From: Pelomonas aquatica
GTDB lineage: Bacteria; Pseudomonadota; Gammaproteobacteria; Burkholderiales; Burkholderiaceae_C
Assembly: GCF_026712205.1 (NCBI RefSeq)
Contig: NZ_JAPPUW010000009.1
Coordinates: forward strand, 1-64,000
Length of the DNA: 64,000 bases
Direction of reading: 5' to 3'
The position numbers were made by a program, and so were the translations under genes. A model generated the notes under the pieces. That model was given only the letters and a program-made list of their open reading frames with translations. It did not search any database and was not told where the DNA came from. Shown in pieces: positions 1-15,090 of this stretch; position 1 is the stretch's first letter; each line of letters opens with the position of its first letter.

Positions 1-120
1 GACCACTTCGTCGCCTCCCACAACGAGAACTGCCAGCCCTTTCGCTGGACCGCGACCGCCGACTCGATCCTCGAGAAGCTGCATCGACTTTGTTCACGTA
101 TTACTGGGACAGAACACTAG
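1..120 (+). pseudogene. IS630-family transposase, 3' end only (cut by window edge)
   Basis: The first 120 bases read as one open frame ending in TAG at 118-120. They encode 39 residues with an HNENCQPFRW motif followed by TADSIL and a C-terminal CSRITGTEH. This resembles the C-terminal tail of IS630-family DDE transposases, which typically read HYNE..KPF.WT.TAD.I......RI.GT.H. Only the tail lies in the window, so whether the element is intact upstream cannot be seen. The stop codon is 13 bases before the next start codon, leaving little room for a terminal inverted repeat; none is obvious. The family call rests on motif memory. Confidence 0.75.
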
Positions 121-133
121 CCCGCCCATCGCC

Positions 134-1054
134 ATGCCCCACGACATTCCCTACATCAAGCTCAGCATCGTCGCGGCCTTCGTCGCGAGCACGGTCTATG
201 TGCACTTCCGGGGTCGGGTGCGCCTGGGATTCTGGCGCCAGCTGACGGACCACTCGACCTTCATGGCGCCGATCAACTGCCTGATGTATCTGTTCTCGAA
301 GCTGCCGGCCAAGCCCTATCTGCCGGTGGCCGGCTTCCCTGAGCTGAAGCTGCTGCAGGACCACTGGCAGGACATCCGCGCCGAGGCCTTTCAACTGGCC
401 GAGGCCGGCGAAATCAAGAAGAGCGACAGGTACGACGACGCCGGCTTCAACAGCTTCTTCAAGACCGGCTGGACGCGCTTCCACCTGAAGTGGTACGGCG
501 ACGCCCACCCGTCGGCGCGCGAGCTCTGCCCGGTGACGACCGGGCTGCTGCAGCGCATCCCGAGCGTGAAGGCCGCGATGTTCGCGGCGCTGCCGCCGGG
601 CGGGCGCCTCGTGACCCACCGCGACCCCTTCGCCGGCTCGGTGCGCTACCACCTCGGCCTCGTCACCCCCAACGACGACCGCTGCTATATCTCGGTCGAC
701 GGCGAGCGCTATTCCTGGCGCGACGGCCAGGGCGTCATCTTCGACGAGACCTATCTGCACTATGCCGAGAACCAGTCCGGGCAGATGCGCATCATCCTGT
801 TCTGCGACGTCGAGCGGCCGCTGAACAATCCGGTGGCACGCTGGTTCAACCACGTCATCAGCCACACGCTGATCCGCGCCGCGGCGGCGCCCAACGCCGA
901 CACCGACAAGACCGGCGGCATCAACAAGGCCTTCGCCTATGTGCAGCAGGTGCGTCTGTTCGGCAAGCGCATCAAGGCCAGGAGCCGCTTCGCCTACTAC
1001 GGCCTGCAGTGGCTGATCTTCGGCGGCCTGTTCGCCTGGTGGTTGCTCGCGTAA
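134..1054 (+). CDS. lpxO: LpxO-like aspartyl/asparaginyl beta-hydroxylase (lipid A hydroxylase family)
   Basis: A 306-residue protein of the aspartyl/asparaginyl beta-hydroxylase family, Fe(II)/2-oxoglutarate oxygenases that include LpxO, which 2-hydroxylates an acyl chain of lipid A. The N-terminus (about residues 7-24) is a membrane anchor, as in LpxO. Likely iron ligands are His162 in THRDPF and His209 in YLHYAEN, with Arg219 in QMRIILF as a probable 2-oxoglutarate contact. A second hydrophobic stretch lies at the C-terminus (about 289-305). Length matches LpxO (about 300 residues). No clear ribosome-binding site precedes the ATG, which follows the IS630 transposase stop closely, so expression may depend on the element or an internal signal. 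The exact substrate is inferred; a peptide substrate remains possible. Confidence 0.8.
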   Translation: MPHDIPYIKLSIVAAFVASTVYVHFRGRVRLGFWRQLTDHSTFMAPINCLMYLFSKLPAKPYLPVAGFPELKLLQDHWQDIRAEAFQLAEAGEIKKSDRYDDAGFNSFFKTGWTRFHLKWYGDAHPSARELCPVTTGLLQRIPSVKAAMFAALPPGGRLVTHRDPFAGSVRYHLGLVTPNDDRCYISVDGERYSWRDGQGVIFDETYLHYAENQSGQMRIILFCDVERPLNNPVARWFNHVISHTLIRAAAAPNADTDKTGGINKAFAYVQQVRLFGKRIKARSRFAYYGLQWLIFGGLFAWWLLA

Positions 1055-1128
1055 ACCCGATGTGACGAACGGGGCCGGCCGGCGGGCTGGCTACCCTCGG
1101 CGGTTTTGGCTCAACTCCAGAACCTTCC

Positions 1129-4371
<3,243 letters not shown>

Positions 4372-4394
4372 AACCGTCGCGACGCACGGGCGCG

Positions 4395-4422
4395 CTTGCA
4401 GCGCCCGGCTGGCGGCTAGAAT
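4395..4422 (+). promoter_or_regulatory. Putative sigma70 promoter of the gcv operon
   Basis: A TAGAAT -10 box lies at 4417-4422, with CTTGCA at 4395-4400 as the best -35 candidate (16-base spacer). A start about seven bases past the -10 box would place the RNA 5' end at about 4429, just before the riboswitch. The position relative to the riboswitch is the main support. Confidence 0.55.
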
Positions 4423-4427
4423 GCCGC

Positions 4428-4641
4428 CCGTCAGGAGAGCGCCCCGTTGCAGTTGGGGGCCGCCGAAGGCGCAGGGTCCCGCGACTCGAACGCTCAGGCA
4501 AAAGGACTGACAAAACGTCATCGGTGGCAGACACTGGCGGCGTTCCTCACTGGAGAGAGGCCGGTCCCGAACCGGCCCACCGAAGGGGCAAGCCCGTGGC
4601 AAATCGTTGCGGGTCAATCTCTCAGGTACCAGGGACAGCGA
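4428..4641 (+). promoter_or_regulatory. Tandem glycine riboswitch
   Basis: Two consecutive glycine aptamers precede gcvT. Aptamer 1 (about 4431-4511) has the GGAGAG start, the conserved GCCGAAGGCGCA segment at about 4460 and the CTCAGGCAAAAGGAC closing segment at 4492-4506. Aptamer 2 (about 4547-4638) repeats the plan: CTGGAGAGAGG, CACCGAAGGGGCAAGCC and ATCTCTCAGGTACCAGGGACAG. A short linker joins them. Glycine riboswitches normally switch gcv operons on when glycine is plentiful. No strong U-tailed terminator was seen between aptamer 2 and the gcvT start 35 bases on, so control is more likely at translation initiation. An open frame beginning at 4607 inside the riboswitch is an artefact. Confidence 0.95.
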
Positions 4642-4675
4642 GGACATCCAAACCCGAATTCCGTCGGAGCCCTTG

Positions 4676-5788
4676 ATGTCCTCTCTGCTGCAAACACCCC
4701 TCCACGCCCTCCACGTCGAACTCGGCGCCAAGATGGTGCCCTTCGCCGGCTACGACATGCCGGTGCAATACCCCACCGGCGTGATGGCCGAGCACAAGCA
4801 CACGCGCGCCAGCGCGGGCCTGTTCGACGTGTCGCACATGGGCCAGGTCCGCCTGGTCGGCGCCGATGCCGCCGCCGCGCTGGAAACCCTGGTGCCGGTC
4901 GACATCGTCGACCTGGGCGTGTTCAAGCAGCGCTATGCGCTGTTCACGAACGAGCAGGGCGGTCTGCTGGACGACCTGATGGTCTGCAAGCGGCCCGACG
5001 ACCTGTTCGTCGTCGTCAACGCCGGCTGCAAGGACCAGGACATCGCCCACATGCAGAAGCATCTGGCCGGCCGTTGTGAGGTCATCCCCGTGCCCGAGCG
5101 CGCGCTGCTGGCCCTGCAGGGCCCCGAGGCCGTGACCGTGCTGAGCCGCCTGAACCCCGAGGTCGCCAAGCTGACCTTCATGACCGGCGGCTTCTTCAAG
5201 CTCGACGGCATCGACACCTTCCTGACCCGCTCCGGCTACACCGGCGAAGACGGCTACGAGATCTCCGTGCACGAGGACGACGCGGTCGCGCTGGCCCGCA
5301 AGCTGCTGGGCCACGCCGAGGTCAAGCCCATCGGCCTGGGTGCGCGCGACTCGCTGCGCCTGGAAGCCGGCCTGTGCCTGTACGGCCACGACATCAACGA
5401 GACGACCACGCCGGTCGCCGCGTCCATCACCTGGGCCATCCAGAAGATCCGCCGTGCGGGCGGCAGGCGTGCCGGCGGCTACCCGGGAGCGACCGTCATC
5501 GACGACCAGCTCGCCAACGGCGTCAAGCGCAAGCGCGTCGGCCTCGTCGGCAAGGAGCGCATGCCGGTGCGTGAAGGCGCCAAGATCGTGGCCGCCGATG
5601 GCGCCGAGATCGGCGTCGTCACCAGCGGCACGCTGGGCCCCACGGTCAACCAGCCGGTGGCCCTGGCCTATGTCGACACGGCCCATGCCGCCGTCGGCAC
5701 CGAAGTCTTCGCCGTCGTGCGCGACAAGCGCACGCCGATGGTGGTCTCCTCCACCCCCTTCACCCCCAACCGCTACTACCGAGGTTAA
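4676..5788 (+). CDS. gcvT: Glycine cleavage system T protein (aminomethyltransferase)
   Basis: A 370-residue aminomethyltransferase. It takes the aminomethyl group from lipoyl-GcvH, releases ammonia and passes the carbon to tetrahydrofolate as 5,10-methylene-THF. Typical family segments are [12 protein letters not shown] near the N-terminus, FDVSHMGQ, the central GYTGEDGYE and a C-terminal [18 protein letters not shown]. The ATG at 4676 is chosen over the upstream in-frame 4607 because the latter lies inside the glycine riboswitch and only 4676 gives the family N-terminus ([13 protein letters not shown]). It is the first gene of gcvTHP-sdaA, two bases before gcvH. Glycine control is expected through the upstream riboswitch. 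Confidence 0.96.
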   Translation: MSSLLQTPLHALHVELGAKMVPFAGYDMPVQYPTGVMAEHKHTRASAGLFDVSHMGQVRLVGADAAAALETLVPVDIVDLGVFKQRYALFTNEQGGLLDDLMVCKRPDDLFVVVNAGCKDQDIAHMQKHLAGRCEVIPVPERALLALQGPEAVTVLSRLNPEVAKLTFMTGGFFKLDGIDTFLTRSGYTGEDGYEISVHEDDAVALARKLLGHAEVKPIGLGARDSLRLEAGLCLYGHDINETTTPVAASITWAIQKIRRAGGRRAGGYPGATVIDDQLANGVKRKRVGLVGKERMPVREGAKIVAADGAEIGVVTSGTLGPTVNQPVALAYVDTAHAAVGTEVFAVVRDKRTPMVVSSTPFTPNRYYRG

Positions 5789-5790
5789 GC

Positions 5791-6165
5791 ATGTCCATCA
5801 AGTACACCCCCGACCACGAATGGATCGAAGTCCACGGCGACGGCACCGCCACGGTCGGCATCACCGTGCACGCCCAGGACGCACTCGGTGACGTGGTCTT
5901 CGTGGACCTGCCCGAAGTGGGCAAGACCTATGCCGAGAAGGACGTGGCCGGCGTCGTCGAATCCGTCAAGGCCGCGGCCGACGTCTATATGCCCGTGGAC
6001 GGCGAGATCACCGAGGTCAACGAGGCGCTGCGCGACGACCCGGCGCTGGCCAACACCGATCCGCTGAAGGCCGGCTGGTTCTTCAAGGTCAAGCTGGCCA
6101 ACCCGGCCCAGCTCGACCCGCTGATGGACGCCACCGCCTACGACGCTCTGCTCAAGACCCTGTAA
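5791..6165 (+). CDS. gcvH: Glycine cleavage system H protein (lipoyl carrier)
   Basis: A 124-residue lipoyl-domain protein that shuttles the methylamine group between GcvP and GcvT. The lipoylated lysine is Lys60 in the motif VVESVKAA. The N-terminus ([11 protein letters not shown]) and length are standard. A GAGG sequence overlapping the end of gcvT provides a ribosome-binding site, and the two-base gap to gcvT indicates translational coupling. Lipoate attachment enzymes are not encoded in this window. Confidence 0.97.
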   Translation: MSIKYTPDHEWIEVHGDGTATVGITVHAQDALGDVVFVDLPEVGKTYAEKDVAGVVESVKAAADVYMPVDGEITEVNEALRDDPALANTDPLKAGWFFKVKLANPAQLDPLMDATAYDALLKTL

Positions 6166-6185
6166 TCCCCGAAGCCAGACCTGCC

Positions 6186-9074
<2,889 letters not shown>

Positions 9075-9077
9075 GCC

Positions 9078-10466
<1,389 letters not shown>

Positions 10467-10482
10467 ACCCTCTCGCGGCTGG

Positions 10483-10505
10483 GCACGCCGCCGAATGCGG
10501 CGTGC
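10483..10505. terminator. Hairpin between convergent sdaA and binding-protein gene
   Basis: Nine-base perfect arms GCACGCCGC (10483-10491) and GCGGCGTGC (10497-10505) surround a CGAAT loop. It lies 17 bases after sdaA and 17 bases before the end of the convergent gene, where a two-way terminator is expected. There is no T-run on either side, so intrinsic termination may be weak. Confidence 0.55.
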
Positions 10506-10521
10506 ATCCGGTCGGCCTCGT

Positions 10522-11295
10522 TCAGCGCGGCGGGATGTCCTGCGGCAGCCAGCGCTTGTAGATGGCCTGGAAACTGCCGTCGCGCTTCATCGCATCGACC
10601 TCGCGCTGCCAGGCCGCCACCACGTGACGCGGCGTGCCCGGCGAGAAGGCGATATAGCCGTCGCTGCTGGCATAGGTGTAGACCTCCTCCAGCGCGCTCG
10701 GTTCGATGCCTGCGGCCGCGAGCGTTCCCGGCATGCTGATGCGCTCCGAGGCCAACAGCGGTGCACGGCCTGCCAGCAGCATGCGCAGCCCCTGCACGGG
10801 GTCGTTGACGTAGCGCAGGTTGCGAAAGCCCTCCGAGGCCAGTTGCTGGGCCGTATACCAGTCGCGCACGACCAGAACGTCGGCGGCGCGGCGCGCGTCG
10901 TCGAAGCGCTTGAGCCGGTCAGCACCGGCACGGGCGTAGAAGCTGCTGTAGAAGGTCACGATCGGGCCGACCCACTGGAACAGCCGCTCCCGCTCGGGAA
11001 TGCGTGCGGCCGAGAACAATGCGACCGGCTCAGCGCCCTGCGCCTCGCGGTAGGCCCGTGCCCAGGGCAGGAATTCGACGGGCAGCGTCTGGCCCAGGCG
11101 GCGCAGCACGGCTTGCACGACTTCCACGGCCAGCCCGCTGGGACGGCCTTCCTCCGTGAAATTGATGGGCGGGAACTCCTCGCTGAGCAGCCTCAGCGTC
11201 GGCGGTTCTGCTGCCGATGCGCCCGACGCCGGCGCGCCGGCGAAGGACTTCAACGTCCAAGCAAGCCCCAACAGCCCGAGATGACGTCGCTGCAC
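10522..11295 (-). CDS. Periplasmic solute-binding protein, SBP_bac_3 type, orphan
   Basis: A 257-residue protein resembling the amino-acid binding family (SBP_bac_3): after a signal peptide (about residues 1-28, ending ASGASA) come LRLLSEEFPPINF, the GLAVEVVQAVLRRLG segment and a C-terminal MKRDGSFQAIYKRWL typical of the family. The GTG at 11295 is preferred because a GGAG sequence lies about eight bases upstream and the signal peptide then starts properly; a longer frame to 11358 would overlap the upstream NRDE promoter region. No ABC permease or ATPase is adjacent, so it may serve a distant transporter or act as a sensor. The ligand is unknown. Confidence 0.8.
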   Translation of the reverse strand: MQRRHLGLLGLAWTLKSFAGAPASGASAAEPPTLRLLSEEFPPINFTEEGRPSGLAVEVVQAVLRRLGQTLPVEFLPWARAYREAQGAEPVALFSAARIPERERLFQWVGPIVTFYSSFYARAGADRLKRFDDARRAADVLVVRDWYTAQQLASEGFRNLRYVNDPVQGLRMLLAGRAPLLASERISMPGTLAAAGIEPSALEEVYTYASSDGYIAFSPGTPRHVVAAWQREVDAMKRDGSFQAIYKRWLPQDIPPR

Positions 11296-11381
11296 TGTGT
11301 TCTCCAGTGTCGTTGCCACGATGATAGGCGGCCGCCCCGCCTGTTGGCCGGCGGGCACCTCCCGAAAGACCCGAATCCACC

Positions 11382-12182
11382 ATGTGCCTGGCCGCCTTCG
11401 CGCTGAACGCCCACCCGCGCTTCCCGCTGGTCATCGCCGCCAACCGCGACGAGTTCTTCAGCCGGCCTGCCGAGGCCATGGCCTGGTGGTCGGCCGACAG
11501 CGCCGAACTGCTGGCAGGCCGCGACCTCGATGCCGGCGGCACCTGGTTCGGCCTGACGCGTGCCGGGCGGCTTGCGCTGCTGACCAATGTGCGCGAACCG
11601 CAGCGCCACGTCGCCGACGCGCCGTCGCGCGGCACCCTCGTCGTGGACTGGCTGGCCAGCGGCCGGGATGCGCCCGGCTTTGTCGCCGGCCTGACCGCGG
11701 GCTACAACGGCTTCAACCTCGTCACCGCCGATCTGCGCCGCGGTGCCTGGCACTGGTTCAGCAACCGCGCTCCCGGCCCGGTGGCACTCGCATCCGGCAT
11801 CCACGCGCTGTCCAACGCGGCGCTGGACACACCCTGGCCCAAGGCCCGCGGCCTGCAGGCGGCGATGGCGACGGCGCTGGACGCCGCGCGCTCATCGCGG
11901 CAACTGGCCGACGACCTCTTCGCCGCCCTCGCGGACACCTCGCCCGCGCCCGACGCCGAGCTGCCCGACACCGGCGTCGGCCTGGCGCGCGAGCGCCTGC
12001 TGTCGCCGCGCTTCGTGCGCATGCCCGACCCGGCACGGCCCGGCCTGGCCGGCTATGGCACGCGCTGCTCGACGCTGCTGATCCGCGAGGCCTCGGGCGC
12101 CACCCGCGTCATCGAGCGCAGCGTCACGGCCGACGGCCGCTGGCTGGCGCCGGTCCTGCACGAGCTGCCCGCATGGCCCTGA
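11382..12182 (+). CDS. NRDE family protein (TANGO2-like)
   Basis: A 266-residue member of the NRDE/TANGO2 family. It begins MCLAAFALN, with the conserved Cys2 expected of an Ntn-hydrolase-like fold, and carries the name-giving motif at Asn21-Arg22-Asp23-Glu24 (IAANRDEFFSRP). Further family segments are GGTWFGLTRAGRLALLTNVR and YNGFNL. The biochemical role is poorly established; family members are linked to haem or lipid handling in eukaryotes. It is divergent from the binding-protein gene and overlaps the start of the following deacetylase gene by about ten bases, suggesting cotranscription. Confidence 0.88.
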   Translation: MCLAAFALNAHPRFPLVIAANRDEFFSRPAEAMAWWSADSAELLAGRDLDAGGTWFGLTRAGRLALLTNVREPQRHVADAPSRGTLVVDWLASGRDAPGFVAGLTAGYNGFNLVTADLRRGAWHWFSNRAPGPVALASGIHALSNAALDTPWPKARGLQAAMATALDAARSSRQLADDLFAALADTSPAPDAELPDTGVGLARERLLSPRFVRMPDPARPGLAGYGTRCSTLLIREASGATRVIERSVTADGRWLAPVLHELPAWP

Positions 12183-13081
12183 CAATGCGCGCCGTGAAAC
12201 CCACCGCCCACCTGCTCGCCATCGCCGGCCTGGCCTGGCTGCCCGGCCCCGCCCAGGCCGCCGCAGCGCCGGCCACGCCGCCCCCGGCACCCGCAAGCGC
12301 GGCCAGCGCCCCGGACCACCCGCACCGCGCCCGCGCCATCGAGATCCGTGCCGCCCGCGTTCGCGGCCTCGCCGAGCAGATGAACCAGCCGGCCGCCGAC
12401 CTGAAGCAGGCCTGCCGCTTCGAGTCCGACATCACGACGCCCCCGCCGCCGGGCCTCGTCAGCCTCAGCTTCGACGACGGCCCGGAGCCCGGCGCCACCG
12501 AGGCCATCCTCGCGCTGCTCGACAAGCACCAGATCCCGGCCAGCTTCTTCCTCATCGCCGCCAAGGCCCAGCGCCATCCCGAGCTCGCCGCCCTCGTGAA
12601 GGCGCACCCGCTGGCGCTGGTGGGCAACCATTCCTGGTCCCACCCCAATTTCCACGACATCCCGGCGGCGAAGCAGTCCAGCGAGGTCGACCGCAGCGAC
12701 ACGGCGCTGGCCGCGCTGGAGGCGCCCAAGCTGTTCCGCTACCCCTACGGCAACTCCAGCTGCGAGACCAATGCCGAGCTTCAGCGGCGCGGTTACCGCA
12801 TCGTCGGCTGGCATGTGGACAGCTGCGACTGGGCCTTCGACAAGACCGGCAGCATCGACGCCCACGAGGCCAAGATCTGCGGCGTGGACAAGGCCAACCG
12901 CGAGCACTTCGTCGACCACGTCGTGTCCGCCGTGAAGGCGCGCAAGGGCGGCATCGTGCTGATGCACGAGATCCACCCGAACACGCTGGCCAAGCTGGAC
13001 ACGCTGATCGAGCGCCTGCTGGCCGAGGGCTTCAGGTTCGCGCCGCTGACCGATCCGGCGTTCGAGGCCTCGCTGCGCTAG
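12173..13081 (+). CDS. Exported polysaccharide deacetylase (NodB domain)
   Basis: A 302-residue protein with a signal peptide (ending near PGPAQA) followed by an Ala/Pro-rich linker and a NodB-type deacetylase domain. Motif 1 is SLSFDDGPEPG with Asp101/Asp102; motif 2 is NHSWSHP, giving metal ligands His153 and His157; a late ILMHEIHP supplies the other conserved histidine. Such enzymes remove N- or O-acetyl groups from polysaccharides or peptidoglycan outside the cytoplasm. The start is uncertain: ATG at 12173 overlaps the NRDE gene, and a second ATG at 12185 would give 298 residues and an equally good signal peptide; neither has a strong ribosome-binding site. Confidence 0.87.
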   Translation: MALTMRAVKPTAHLLAIAGLAWLPGPAQAAAAPATPPPAPASAASAPDHPHRARAIEIRAARVRGLAEQMNQPAADLKQACRFESDITTPPPPGLVSLSFDDGPEPGATEAILALLDKHQIPASFFLIAAKAQRHPELAALVKAHPLALVGNHSWSHPNFHDIPAAKQSSEVDRSDTALAALEAPKLFRYPYGNSSCETNAELQRRGYRIVGWHVDSCDWAFDKTGSIDAHEAKICGVDKANREHFVDHVVSAVKARKGGIVLMHEIHPNTLAKLDTLIERLLAEGFRFAPLTDPAFEASLR

Positions 13082-13094
13082 ACCTCGAACCGGT

Positions 13095-13484
13095 TCAGCC
13101 CAGCTTGCCCTTCAGGAAGGAGACCAGGAAGGGCGTCGCAGCGGCGGCAATCGTCGCGGCCGCCGACGAATCCACGCCGGCCTTGTTGGCCACCGCTTCC
13201 GCGACGCGGGCCGAGATCACGCCCTCGCCGCCGTCCTCCAGCGAACCGAAGAAGCCGTCGCCCCGCACCAGCCCCGCGGCGAAGGCGGCAAAAAAGCTCT
13301 TGCCCGGGTGCGAGCCCAACAGGCCGGCATGCTGTTCCTCGACATGGGCCTGTGCGGCCTCCGTCGCATGGCCGAGCAGCTGCTGGGCGTCGGCGTCGGA
13401 ATAGCCCTGGGCCGTCAACGCCTGCATGGCCTGGGCGCCATGTTCCGTGGAAAGAAATTCGGAGAGCAGTTCTTGGGCGTCCAT
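13095..13484 (-). CDS. Small conserved hypothetical protein, DUF937-like
   Basis: A 129-residue protein with no signal peptide. It begins MDAQELLSEF and ends with an Ala-rich helical segment and LVSFLKGKLG, a layout resembling DUF937/YidB-like proteins of unknown function. A glycine-rich GDGFFGSLEDGG lies in the middle. A GGAG ribosome-binding site precedes the ATG. It is convergent with the deacetylase gene (13 bases apart) and divergent from the next gene. No function can be assigned. Confidence 0.65.
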   Translation of the reverse strand: MDAQELLSEFLSTEHGAQAMQALTAQGYSDADAQQLLGHATEAAQAHVEEQHAGLLGSHPGKSFFAAFAAGLVRGDGFFGSLEDGGEGVISARVAEAVANKAGVDSSAAATIAAAATPFLVSFLKGKLG

Positions 13485-13613
13485 CGTCGGGCTCCGTGTG
13501 AAGGAAGCCCGACTTTAAGGGCGTGCCCATGACGGCCGAATTGCAGGCCCGAGTCGGGCGCCGAGGCCGCACCGCACGACAGGCCAGCACGGCCGAGACA
13601 CAATCCGGCCGCC

Positions 13614-15002
13614 GTGTCCGCCGCCGCCATCGCCGCCCTTCCCCGCCGCCCGCCGCCCGACCCCCGCCTGCTGCGGCGCTGCCTGCTGCTGGCCGTGCTG
13701 CTGCATGTCTGGCTGGTGCTGGTGTTCGGCAACGCGACGGGCAGCGCCGCGCCCGGCCTGGGCGTCTGGGGCAGCCTGACCGTCAAGCTGCTGGGCCGCA
13801 GCGGCGACGAGGCCGGCGCGCCGCCCGGCGACGGTGCCGCCGCCGGCGAGCGCAGCCCGGGCGAATCCGCCGGTGCCGCCCGGCAGGGCCGCTGGAACCC
13901 GCGCGAGCTGCCACCCGAGGCGGCAGCCACCGACGCGCCGCCGGACCGCACAACACTGGACCTGCCCGAGGGCTTCCGCCCGGTCGAGCGCGAGAACCTC
14001 TCGCCGCCACCGGCGCGCATCGCGCCGGCCGAGTCCACCGTGCTGCCGATGCAACGGGCCGACCTCGCCCGCGCCACCCCGGCTGCCGGGCTGCAGCCCC
14101 CCGGGGCGGAATTGCCCACCCCCGTCGGGCGGCTGGAAGCCAGGCCCGAGGCCGCCGCCACGGTGCTGGCCCCGGTCACGCGGCTGCGCCCGCCGGCCCC
14201 TGCCGTCGAGGCGCCGCCACTGTCCAGCGACCTGCCTGCGCCGGTGCAGCGGCTGGAACCCGCATCGCCGGCGGCCGCCGAAGCCGCCGCCGCATTGCCA
14301 CGCCCGGCCGAGTTGCGCGCCGCGCCGGCGCCCGCCGCCGTCGCGCCAAGCACCGAACTGCCGCCACCCGTGCGCCGCCTCGAAGCGGCGGCCGAAAGCG
14401 GCGCCGCCCCGGCCCTGCCCCGTGCGACGGAACTGCGCCCGGCCGGCGCCGCACCGCCGCCGGCGATGGCCCTGCCCAACGCCCAGGATCTGCCCGCGGC
14501 CGTGCGCCGGCTGGAGTCGACCGAAGGCGCCGGCGCCGTCGCGCCGATGCAGCCCCCGGCCAATGCCCGCATGGACGCGGCGGCGCCGGCCGCCGCGCCG
14601 CTGTCCGACCTGTCAGGCGCCCTGCCCGGCCAGGTGTCGGCTCCGGCCGGCCCGGCCCGCGGCGATCCGAATACCAGCCCCTTTGCCGCGCCCAGGGCCT
14701 TGCCGGGTTCGCCCGACGGCGGCCCGCGCGCCGGCGCAGAGGCCGCCTTGCCGCCGGACGCCGCCGCCAGCGCGGCGCGGGCGCCGCTGAACCTGTCGCT
14801 GCCGCGCGGCGACATCGGTGCCCGCCGCGGCCCCGGCCTCGTCGAGCTGCTGCCGCAGCCGCCGGAGCGCAAGTCCAGGCTGGAGCAGTCCATCGAAGAC
14901 GCCGCCAACAAGGACTGCCGCAAGGCCTACAGCAATGCCGGCATCCTGGCCGCCGTGCCCCTCGCCATCGATGCGGCGCGCGGCAAGGGCTGCAGGTGGT
15001 AG
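13614..15002 (+). CDS. Membrane-anchored Ala/Pro-rich repeat protein, unknown function
   Basis: I do not recognise a named family. The 462-residue frame starts at GTG 13614 and has one N-terminal transmembrane segment (about residues 22-40, CLLLAVLLHVWLVLVFG), as in TonB-like anchors. A long Ala/Pro-rich region (about 45-400) contains five imperfect copies of an LPxPVxRLE motif (ELPTPVGRLE, VLAPVTRLR, DLPAPVQRLE, ELPPPVRRLE, DLPAAVRRLE). It ends in a short conserved-looking domain (about 405-462) with two cysteines, KDCRKAYSNAGI...GKGCRW. The repeats make accidental coding unlikely, although compositional bias keeps a long opposite-strand frame open. A periplasm-spanning linker role is inference. 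Confidence 0.65.
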   Translation: MSAAAIAALPRRPPPDPRLLRRCLLLAVLLHVWLVLVFGNATGSAAPGLGVWGSLTVKLLGRSGDEAGAPPGDGAAAGERSPGESAGAARQGRWNPRELPPEAAATDAPPDRTTLDLPEGFRPVERENLSPPPARIAPAESTVLPMQRADLARATPAAGLQPPGAELPTPVGRLEARPEAAATVLAPVTRLRPPAPAVEAPPLSSDLPAPVQRLEPASPAAAEAAAALPRPAELRAAPAPAAVAPSTELPPPVRRLEAAAESGAAPALPRATELRPAGAAPPPAMALPNAQDLPAAVRRLESTEGAGAVAPMQPPANARMDAAAPAAAPLSDLSGALPGQVSAPAGPARGDPNTSPFAAPRALPGSPDGGPRAGAEAALPPDAAASAARAPLNLSLPRGDIGARRGPGLVELLPQPPERKSRLEQSIEDAANKDCRKAYSNAGILAAVPLAIDAARGKGCRW

Positions 15003-15027
15003 CCGGAATCCCGGCGCCGGACCCCAG

Positions 15028-15060
15028 TAAAAAGGGCCGGCCACTCGACGCGGCCGGCCC
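15028..15060 (-). terminator. Rho-independent terminator of the first RND operon
   Basis: On the minus strand a nine-base perfect stem (GGGCCGGCC at 15052-15060 and 15034-15042, nine-base loop) is followed by TTTTTAC. It lies about 30 bases past the transporter stop codon, and also sits after the stop of the convergent gene at 15002. Confidence 0.8.
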
Positions 15061-15090
15061 AAGCGCGGGAACCGCGCTCGAGGGGAACCC

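Noticed and set aside
4387-4407. Seven-base-pair hairpin (CGGGCGC/GCGCCCG) after the amidohydrolase
   Set aside because: It lies over the -35 region of the putative gcv promoter, has no T-run and may be chance in GC-rich DNA.
4607-4675. Extended gcvT start at 4607
   Set aside because: These codons lie inside aptamer 2 of the glycine riboswitch, and the family N-terminus begins at 4676.
11297-12172. N-terminal extension of the deacetylase frame
   Set aside because: It is the out-of-frame reading of the NRDE gene; the real protein begins with the signal peptide at 12173 or 12185.
13415-14923. Minus-strand Arg/Ser/Gly/Ala-rich frame opposite the repeat protein
   Set aside because: No start signal and it overlaps the DUF937-like start region; the plus-strand frame has a membrane anchor and protein-level repeats.
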